Assembly (NCBI GenBank): GCA_025456145.1
Contig: JALOLD010000021.1
Coordinates: 1-54,601, forward strand
From: Thermoanaerobaculales bacterium
Lineage (GTDB): Bacteria > Acidobacteriota > Thermoanaerobaculia > Thermoanaerobaculales > Sulfomarinibacteraceae
DNA: 54,601 bases
Direction of reading: 5' to 3'
Shown piece after piece: positions 48,913 to 54,601 of this stretch. Positions within the stretch are counted from its first letter, which is position 1, and every line of letters starts with the position of its first letter. Position numbers and translations under genes: made by a program. Under the pieces are notes generated by a model that was not told where the DNA came from, made no database searches, and saw only the letters and a list, made by a program, of their open reading frames with translations.

Positions 48913-49593
48913 TCAGGCATCGGTGGTCCCCGCCACCGCGACCCGGTAGACTCGGATCCGCTCGCCGAACCTCCGCTCCTCGGCGACCACCCGGTGCGAG
49001 AGCGAGGCGGCGCGGAAGGCCGCGAGGAAGCCGGGCTCGTCGCCCTCCGAGGAGAGCAGGACGAGGGCCGCGCCGCCGGGGGCGAGGTGGGCGGCGAGGG
49101 CCGCCGCGAAGCGCTCGGCGAAGTCGTTCGAGTAGAGCGCCCGCTCGAAGTCGCTCGCCGGGGTGCCCCGGTGGAAGGGCGGGTTGCACAGAACCCGGTC
49201 GAAGGTCTCGCCGGCGACCGAATCGAAGAGGTCGCCGAGACGGGCCTCGCACCGGTCCTCGACCCGGTTGAGCAGCAGGTTGAGCCGGGCGCAGCGCACC
49301 GCCTCGGGGTTGACGTCGACCGCCACCACCCGGCCTGCGGTCCGCGCCGCCGCGACGGCGAGCGCGCCCGAGCCGGTCCCGAGATCGAGCACCGAGCAGC
49401 CCGCCGCGAGCGGCGCCCGGTCGAGGTACCGCACCAGCACCTCGGTGGTCAAAAAGAGCACCGGGTTGAGGACCCCGGGCAGCACGACCACCGGAAAGCC
49501 GAGGCCGTGCTCGATGACCAGGCGGTCGTGACGCCGGCGCTGCCACAAAGCGAAGCGCAGCCGCTGGACGACCCGCCACAGCGCACGGGTCAC
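48913..49593 (-). CDS. HemK/RsmC-type small methyltransferase (NPPF motif)
   Basis: The 226-residue product has motif I SVLDLGTGSGALAVAAA (Asp70) and motif II VVAVDVNPEAVRCARLN. The signature LCNPPFHRG (Asn137) marks enzymes that methylate a nitrogen in proteins or RNA, as in PrmC/HemK and RsmC. The N-terminus is short and basic. GTG 49593 is the furthest start supported by sequence. It could methylate a ribosomal or release-factor target instead of a surface glycan; it is on its own, with a 123-base gap to the GT/MT pair. Confidence 0.85.
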   Translation of the reverse strand: MTRALWRVVQRLRFALWQRRRHDRLVIEHGLGFPVVVLPGVLNPVLFLTTEVLVRYLDRAPLAAGCSVLDLGTGSGALAVAAARTAGRVVAVDVNPEAVRCARLNLLLNRVEDRCEARLGDLFDSVAGETFDRVLCNPPFHRGTPASDFERALYSNDFAERFAAALAAHLAPGGAALVLLSSEGDEPGFLAAFRAASLSHRVVAEERRFGERIRVYRVAVAGTTDA

Positions 49594-49671
49594 CGCATCA
49601 CCCCGCCGGCGCGAGGTCGGAGTGGGTCCTGGTCCGTCATCACGGCTCGGCGGCCATTCTATCCCGCGTCA

Positions 49672-49810
49672 TGCCGATCCGCTTGAGTCAGGTTGGGGGT
49701 GTTGTCGTTCCCGATTCCGGTCCCTTCCCCAATGCGACGTACCGTGAACCGTCGCCAGCGCGAAGACGCGAAGACACGAAGGCGAGCACGAAGAGGTTGG
49801 TGGTGCGGGC
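49672..49810 (+). repeat. Period-8 repeat element, short copy
   Basis: The left flank TGCCGATC...GAGTCAGGTTGG matches 51579 onwards. A block GCGAAGACGCGAAGACACG... of 8-base units follows (49758-49782). The right flank (GGCGAGCACGAAG, then GGTGCGGGCG) matches 52252-52280. It is the minimal version of the expanded element at 51579-52280 and lies in the divergent gap before the GT4 gene at 49880. Bases 49594-49671 and 49811-49879 hold nothing I recognise. Confidence 0.85.
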
Positions 49811-49879
49811 GCTAACGGCTCGAGCTCGTCCCGCTGGTCGTCGCCAGCGGGCTGTCGTGAGCCGGCGGGACGGCTCGAC

Positions 49880-51088
49880 GTGCGGCTGATCCTGCTCAAC
49901 CTCGCTCACAGGACCCCTCGCGAGACCCCCGATGAGCTCCTCCGCCGCTGCTGGCTCATCCCGGAGTGGGCCGAGGCGGCGGCGGCGATCCCCGAGAAGA
50001 GCGACGCGGGCCCCCGGGTCACCGTCGTCCAGCGCTTCGCTCGGGACGCCGACCTCGAGCGGGGTGGGGTCGCCTACCGGATGGTGGCCGAGCCCGGTCC
50101 GCCGACGCCGCGATGGTGGCGCCGGCCGCGACGGGTGATCGAGGTCGCCGCCGCTGCCGCTCGGCGGGCGGCCGCCGACCGCGAACCGTGCGTCGTCCAC
50201 CTCAACGGCCTGGTCTTCGGCGCCTTCGTGCCGGGGCTGCGGAGGCGCCTGCCGCCGGAGGTGCCGATCGTCGTCCAGCATCACGCGGAGCGGCCGTCGC
50301 CGGGGGTCCGGGGGCTCCTCGAGCGGCGCGGCCTCGCCGCCGCCGACGGCTTCCTCTTCGCGGCCCGGACCCTCGCCGACCCGTGGCTCGAGCGGCGGGC
50401 GATCCCGGCGGCGGCCCGGGTCTTCGAGGTCCCGGAGGGGTCGAGCCGCTTCTCGCCGGCCGATCGCGACGCGGCCCGCCGGTCGACCGGGCTGGATGGC
50501 GACCCGCTCCTCCTCTGGGTCGGACGTCTCGACGCCAACAAGGACCCGCTGACTGTGCTCGAGGCCTTCGAGACGGTGCTCCCGGAGCACCCCGGGGCCC
50601 GGCTCGTCATGGCCCACGGCCCGAACTCGCCGCTGCGGGCCGAGGTCGCGGCCCGGATCGCGGTGAGCGAGACGTTGCGCCGAGCGGTCCGGGTGCTCGG
50701 GACCGTGCCCCACGACGGGATCGAGGCGGTCTTCCAAAGCGCCGACCTCTTCGTCCTCGGCAGCCACCACGAGGGCAGCGGCATCGCCCTGATCGAGGCC
50801 CTGGCCTGCGGCGTGACCCCGGTTGTCACCGACATCCCGTCGTTTACCGTCATGACCGCGGGCGGGACGGTCGGCGCGCTGTGGCCGCCGGGTCGGCCCG
50901 ACGAGCTCGCGGCGGCCCTCCGCCGGGTCCTCGCCGCGCCCGCGGACGGGCGGTCGGCGGCCGTCCGCGACCACTTCGACCGCCACCTCGCCTGGCCGGC
51001 GGTCGGCCGGGCGGCGGTCGCCGCCTACCGCGAGGCCTGGGAGCGGCGCCGCGCCGCCCTGATCGCGAACCGGCCGGGGTCAGGCTAG
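49880..51088 (+). CDS. GT4-family glycosyltransferase
   Basis: The 402-residue GT-B enzyme has an acceptor domain (VVHLNGLVFGAFVPGLRRRL) and a donor domain (LLLWVGRLDANKDPLTVLEA, LVMAHGPNSPLRAEVAARIA). The acidic site region is LGSHHEGSGIALIEALACGV. GTG 49880 is chosen because the N-terminal RLILLNLAHRTPRET begins there; no ribosome binding site is clear. It is the third GT4 enzyme of the 39-51 kb cluster. Confidence 0.88.
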   Translation: MRLILLNLAHRTPRETPDELLRRCWLIPEWAEAAAAIPEKSDAGPRVTVVQRFARDADLERGGVAYRMVAEPGPPTPRWWRRPRRVIEVAAAAARRAAADREPCVVHLNGLVFGAFVPGLRRRLPPEVPIVVQHHAERPSPGVRGLLERRGLAAADGFLFAARTLADPWLERRAIPAAARVFEVPEGSSRFSPADRDAARRSTGLDGDPLLLWVGRLDANKDPLTVLEAFETVLPEHPGARLVMAHGPNSPLRAEVAARIAVSETLRRAVRVLGTVPHDGIEAVFQSADLFVLGSHHEGSGIALIEALACGVTPVVTDIPSFTVMTAGGTVGALWPPGRPDELAAALRRVLAAPADGRSAAVRDHFDRHLAWPAVGRAAVAAYREAWERRRAALIANRPGSG

Positions 51089-51136
51089 AGTTGCCGGGAC
51101 CAAAGGGCTCGCCGCCGCCAGAACCATGGAGAAGGC

Positions 51137-51574
51137 ATGAACCTCATCGTCGACTGGGTGCGTAACCACCAGACGTTGTTCGCGACCCTCGCGGCGCTGT
51201 CGGCGGCGCTGCTCGTGCTCTCGATGGTGGTCTTTCCGCTGGTCGTGATTCACCTGCCGGCCGACTACTTCATGCCCCAGCGCCGGTCGCCGGCCCGCGA
51301 GGCCCGCCGGCACCCGGTCGCCTGGTTGGCGCTCACCGTGCTCAAGAACGCGGCCGGTCTCGCCCTCATCCTCGCCGGCCTCGCGATGCTGGTGCTCCCG
51401 GGCCAGGGCGTGCTGACCATCCTGGTCGGTCTCGCTTTGACCAACTTCCCGGGCAAGTTCCGGGCCGAGCGGGCGCTCATCTCCCGGCGGGCGGTCCACC
51501 GGCCGCTCAACCGGATCCGCGAGCTGGCGGGCCGCCCGCCCCTCGAGATCGGCGGCGCCGCCGGGCCGTCGTGA
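51137..51574 (+). CDS. PGPGW-type small membrane protein
   Basis: The 145-residue protein has two or three membrane helices (about 15-40 and 65-105). The loop LVLPGQGVLTILVGLALTNFPGK matches the PGPGW family core in a variant form (PGQGV for PGPGW). Members are often linked to envelope processes, but the function is unknown. The gene lies 48 bases after the GT4 gene, just before a repeat array. Confidence 0.75.
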   Translation: MNLIVDWVRNHQTLFATLAALSAALLVLSMVVFPLVVIHLPADYFMPQRRSPAREARRHPVAWLALTVLKNAAGLALILAGLAMLVLPGQGVLTILVGLALTNFPGKFRAERALISRRAVHRPLNRIRELAGRPPLEIGGAAGPS

Positions 51575-51578
51575 GACC

Positions 51579-52280
51579 TGCCGATCCCCTCGAGTCAGGT
51601 TGGGCGTGTTGTCGTTCCCGATCGCGATCCCGTTCCCGATGCGACGTCCCGTGAACCGTCGCAACCACGAAGGCACGAAGACACGAAGGAGATCACGAAG
51701 CCATCGCAATCAGATCAGAGTCATCGCAGGGGTTTTGCGGAGGGCCGGGGGCGTTCGTGATTCACCACGACGGCACAGAGACACAGAGCCGTCGCACCGT
51801 CGCAATCACGAAGGCACGAAGACACGAAGGAAATCACAGAGCCATCGCACCGTCGCAAACGCGAAGACGCGAAGACGCGAAGGTGATCACGAAACAATCG
51901 CAATCAGATCAGGGTCATCGCAGGGGTTTGGCGGAGGGCCGGGGGCGTTCGTGATTCACCACGACGGCACAGAGAGAGCCATCGCACCGTCGCAACCACG
52001 AAGGCACGAAGACACGAAGGAAATCACAGAGCCATCGCACCGTCGCAAACGCGAAGACGCGAAGGTGATCACGAAGCAATCGCAATCAGATCAGGGTCAT
52101 CGCAGGGATTTGGCGGAGGGCCGGGGGCGTTCGTGATTCACCACAGAGGCACAGAGACACAGAGCCGTCGCACCGTCGCAACCACGAAGGCACGAAGACA
52201 CGAAGGAGATCACAGAGCCATCGCACCGTCGCACGCGCGATGACACGAAGGCGAGCACGAAGGGGATGGAGGTGCGGGCG
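51579..52280 (+). repeat. Period-8 repeat element, expanded copy with tandem 182-194 bp units
   Basis: The outer flanks are those of the short copy at 49672-49810. Inside are blocks of ACGAAGGC/ACGAAGAC and ACAGAGAC/GCGAAGAC octamers separated by CCATCGCACCGTCGCA-type spacers. A non-repetitive core (CAGATCAG...TCATCGCAGGG, GGCGGAGGGCCGGGGGCG, TTCGTGATTCACCAC) recurs at 51711, 51905 and 52087, giving unit lengths of 194 and 182 bases. Reading frames across it (NHEGTKTRR-like) are periodic translations and not genes. Confidence 0.9.
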
Positions 52281-52429
52281 ACCCGCCCGTCGAGACGCTA
52301 TCGATTGGATCGAGAGCCCGATGGCTGGGGCGGGTGTGGGTCGGGATCGGGCTCGGTCCGAACCTGAGCGATCCGGATAGGCATGTCGTGAGATACTCAC
52401 CGCAGCCTGCCGAAGGAGACCCAACGGGG

Positions 52430-53968
52430 ATGGACCGCGCGACCCTGCCGCCGCTCGCCTGGAGGCTGATCGCCGGCCTCGCCGGCTTCAAGCTCCTGCT
52501 CCACCTGGTCACCACCGGCGCCTGGGGCTCGGAGTGGTTCGTCGACGAGCTCTACTTCATGGCCTGCGCCGAGCACCTCGCCTGGGGCTATGTCGACCTG
52601 CCGCCGCTGCTCCCGGCCGTCCTCGCCGCGGTCGGCGCGACCCTCGGCGACTCACTGCTCGCGATCCGCCTCGTCCCGGCCCTCGCCGGGGCCGGGCTGG
52701 TCGTCCTCGCCGCCGCCCTCGCCCGCGAGCTCGGCGGCGGCCGCGCCGCCCAGGCGACCGCCGGTCTGTGCGTCATCCTGGCGCCGATCTACCTCGTCAT
52801 GCACAGCTTCGCCACCATGAACGCCCTCGACCCGCTCTTCTGGACCGGCTGCGCCCTGGTCCTCGCCCGGATCCTCAACGGCGGCGACACCCGGCTCTGG
52901 CTGCTCTTCGGCTCGCTCGCCGGCCTCGGCGTCAACTCCAAGCACACCTTCCTGCTCTGGGGGCTCGCGGTGGTGGTCGGCCTGGTCGCCACGCCGGCCC
53001 GGCGCGAGCTCGGCTCGCGCTGGATCTGGCTGGGCGGCGGGCTCGCGCTGCTAATGATCCTGCCCAACCTGGCGTGGGTCGCGGGGCACGGCTTTCCCCA
53101 CCTCGAGCAGCTCGCCAACATCCGCTCCCATGGCCGGGACGTCGCGCTGTCGGGGCTCGGCCTGGTCGCCCAGCAGGCGCTGCTGCTCAACCCGCCGGCG
53201 CTGGTGATCTGGGTCGGCGGGCTGGTCTGGCTGCTCCGCAGCCCGGCGGCGCGGCCCTACCGGGCGCTCGGGATCGCCTGGCTCGCGGTGATGGTCGCGA
53301 TCATCGCGACCGGCGGCCGCGCCTACTACCCGGCCCCCGCCCACCCGGTGCTGCTCGCCGCCGGCGCGGTCGCGCTCGAGCGCCTCGCCGCCGCGCCCCG
53401 CCGGCGATGGCTGCTCCCGGCGGTGACGACGGTGATGATCGCGGTCGGCGTCGTCGTCGCCCCGATCGCGCTGTGGGTGCTGCCCCCCGGGCTCTACGTC
53501 CGCTACACCAGGGTCGTCGGCTTCGACCAGCCGCGGATCGAGAACCACCGCCTCGGCCCGCTGCCCCAGCTCTTCGCCGACCGCTACGGCTGGCGGGAGA
53601 TGGCCGAGGAGGTGGCGCGGGTCTACCACGCCCTGCCGCCCGAGGAGCGGGCGCGGGCCTCGGTCTTCGGCCAGAACTACGGCCAGGCCGGGGCGGTCGA
53701 CCGCTACCGCTCGGAGCTCGGTCTGCCGCCGGCGATCTCCGGCCACCTCACCTACTTTCTGTGGGGGCCGGGCGAGGCCACCGGCGAGGTCATGATCGTC
53801 CTCGACGACGACCGCGAAACCCTCGAGGAGCTCTTCGAGTCGGTCGAGCTCGCGGGCCGGGTCGAGCACCCCTACTCGATGCCCTACCAGCACTTCGACA
53901 TCCACGTCTGCCGGGGGCTCAAGGTCCCGGTCGACGAGCTCTGGCCTCGGGTCAAGCAGTACTCCTGA
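52430..53968 (+). CDS. GT39-like (PMT_2-type) membrane glycosyltransferase
   Basis: The 512-residue product has about eleven membrane helices. The first lumenal loop WFVDELYFMACAEHLAWGYV holds the catalytic-type acidic pair Asp39-Glu40. DLPPLLPAVLAA and LDPLFWTGCALVLARIL follow, matching the PMT_2/ArnT pattern. A short soluble C-terminus follows (about 390-512; ASVFGQNYGQAGAVDRYR and HFDIHVCRGLK). It would move a sugar from a polyprenyl carrier to a protein or lipid. GAAGGAGA precedes ATG 52430 at a rather long spacing. Confidence 0.82.
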   Translation: MDRATLPPLAWRLIAGLAGFKLLLHLVTTGAWGSEWFVDELYFMACAEHLAWGYVDLPPLLPAVLAAVGATLGDSLLAIRLVPALAGAGLVVLAAALARELGGGRAAQATAGLCVILAPIYLVMHSFATMNALDPLFWTGCALVLARILNGGDTRLWLLFGSLAGLGVNSKHTFLLWGLAVVVGLVATPARRELGSRWIWLGGGLALLMILPNLAWVAGHGFPHLEQLANIRSHGRDVALSGLGLVAQQALLLNPPALVIWVGGLVWLLRSPAARPYRALGIAWLAVMVAIIATGGRAYYPAPAHPVLLAAGAVALERLAAAPRRRWLLPAVTTVMIAVGVVVAPIALWVLPPGLYVRYTRVVGFDQPRIENHRLGPLPQLFADRYGWREMAEEVARVYHALPPEERARASVFGQNYGQAGAVDRYRSELGLPPAISGHLTYFLWGPGEATGEVMIVLDDDRETLEELFESVELAGRVEHPYSMPYQHFDIHVCRGLKVPVDELWPRVKQYS

Positions 53969-53983
53969 CGCGGCATCATCCCC

Positions 53984-54040
53984 CGCGTCCGCGTCCGCGT
54001 CCGCGTCCGAGTCCGCGTCCGAGTCCGCGTCCGCGTCCGA
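53984..54040 (+). repeat. CGCGTC/CGAGTC hexanucleotide repeat
   Basis: About nine tandem 6-base units (CGCGTC with CGAGTC variants) start 16 bases after the GT39-like stop. They end next to the second copy of the GC-rich element. Confidence 0.9.
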
Positions 54041-54056
54041 TGTCTGCGGCAACGGC

Positions 54057-54240
54057 TTCTCAGGAACCCCGGCCTTCCGGGCCGCTCGGCCTGGACGGCC
54101 GGGCGGCCCGGCGTCGCGTCGCCGGCGCGGTCGCTCGTAGCGAACCGGGGGAGCTGCGACAGTGCCGGCGCCGCGAGCGGCGGCCTGCATCGTTGCTTCG
54201 GCACCCGCTCAGGGGCGCGCTTCCCGAGGGTGCCCGGCTG
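54057..54240 (+). repeat. GC-rich dispersed repeat, copy 2
   Basis: TTCTCAGG...GCCTGGACGGCCGGGCGGCC through the CGCTTCCCGAGGGTGCCCGG end. It is nearly identical to copy 3 along its length and similar to copy 1 (15983-16126). Minus-strand frames across copies yield the same spurious peptide (ATSDRAGDATPGRPAVQA). Confidence 0.9.
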
Positions 54241-54292
54241 GACATTGTGCGCGAGGCGTGGCGGACGTGAGCGCCTTACTGAGCACAATGTC
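54241..54292. repeat. Inverted repeat GACATTGTGC / GCACAATGTC
   Basis: Perfect 10-base arms (54241-54250 and 54283-54292) enclose 32 bases. The flanks GCCCGGCT and AGCCCGGC extend the symmetry imperfectly. It lies between two copies of the GC-rich element. Bases 54293-54363 hold nothing I recognise. Confidence 0.75.
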
Positions 54293-54363
54293 GAGCCCGG
54301 CACACCCGGTGGGCAGCGGTGCTTTGGGAGGACCTCGGTCGTCGCTCCGGCTGCTGCCGCTGT

Positions 54364-54391
54364 CGCTCCCGCTCCCGCTCCCGCTCCCGTT
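54364..54391 (+). repeat. GCTCCC hexanucleotide repeat
   Basis: About four GCTCCC units stand just before copy 3 of the GC-rich element, as a different hexamer array stands before copy 2. Confidence 0.8.
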
Positions 54392-54419
54392 GCGGTGGCG
54401 CTCCGAGGAAGCGTGCGGC

Positions 54420-54601
54420 TTCTCAGGGGCACCGGCCTTCCGGGCCACTCGGCCTGGACGGCCGGGCGGCCCGGCGTCGCGTCGCCGGCGCGGTCGCTCG
54501 TAGCGAACCGGGGGAGCTGCGACCGCGCCGGCGACGCGAGCGGCGGCCTGCATCGGCGCTTCGGCACCTGCTCAGGGGCGCGCCTCCCGGGGGTGCCCGG
54601 C
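54420..54601 (+). repeat. GC-rich dispersed repeat, copy 3 (runs off window edge)
   Basis: It starts TTCTCAGGGGCACCGGCC and follows copy 2 to the window end, with the closing GGGTGCCCGGC present. It has the same orientation as copy 2, offset 363 bases. Confidence 0.9.

Noticed and set aside
51600..52136. 178-codon frame with repeated NHEGTKTRR-like peptides
   Set aside because: It is a direct translation of the period-8 array; other frames are equally open and there is no start signal.
51579..52280. CRISPR array
   Set aside because: Units of 182-194 bases with internal octamers and no unique 30-40 base spacers; no cas genes in the window.
53884..54567. Minus-strand frames repeating ATSDRAGDATPGRPAVQA
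   Set aside because: Same peptide appears at each copy of the GC-rich element (also about 15843-16226), so it reflects the repeat and not a gene.

Overview
The window is a GC-rich (roughly 70 %, estimated by eye) bacterial chromosome segment. It carries about 31 protein genes and no rRNA, tRNA or CRISPR array that I can see. RND pumps, an outer-membrane barrel ending in Phe, lipoproteins and Cache/hybrid kinases point to a Gram-negative (diderm) organism. Secreted beta-rich proteins with a shared C-terminal tail, together with the general gene style, make me think of Acidobacteriota (Thermoanaerobaculia-like). That placement is an impression from family content, not a measurement.

Layout. 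0-0.6 kb: the tail of a REP-associated (RAYT-like) transposase with its 3' end duplicated in tandem. 1.0-16 kb: a polytopic membrane protein with a discoidin domain, a large secreted kelch/DUF11 protein, a hybrid histidine kinase, an outer-membrane barrel, a SPASM radical SAM enzyme, a secreted trypsin-like protease and a GT-C glycosyltransferase-like protein. 16-20.7 kb: a lipoprotein-like LMW phosphatase/arsenate reductase, the nickel-pincer cofactor genes larB-larC-larE, and an AraC/O6-alkylguanine methyltransferase fusion. 20.7-29.7 kb: a secreted beta-propeller-like protein, a two-gene operon of paralogous cytochrome bd-like membrane subunits each fused to a c-type haem domain, tryptophanase, a small secreted protein and an M23 peptidase. 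29.8-39 kb (minus strand): nucleotidyltransferase, methyltransferase, then a membrane fusion protein and two RND transporters. 39-51 kb: three radical SAM enzymes with an N-terminal B12-binding-type region, a SPASM radical SAM enzyme, three GT4 glycosyltransferases and three methyltransferases, probably for a cell-envelope or small-molecule product. 51-54.6 kb: a PGPGW-type membrane protein, a GT39-like protein and several repeat families.

Things that tie the window together. (1) Four exported proteins end in the same strict 18-residue C-terminal signature, F-x-D-[GD]-F-E-[ST]-G-x-x-x-A-W-[SA]-x-x-x-P, which looks like a sorting or processing tag without a membrane helix. (2) Several start codons lie 5-12 bases after a TANNNT hexamer, suggesting leaderless or near-leaderless transcription. 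(3) Intergenic DNA carries at least three dispersed repeat families: period-8 ACGAAGRC-type arrays (one locus expanded to about 700 bp beside a 140-bp paralogue), long hairpins between convergent genes, and a 130-180 bp GC-rich element linked to hexanucleotide repeats.

The most system-like novelty candidate is the paired CydA-like/cytochrome c operon preceded by a Fur-box-like site. The C-terminal tag family is second.
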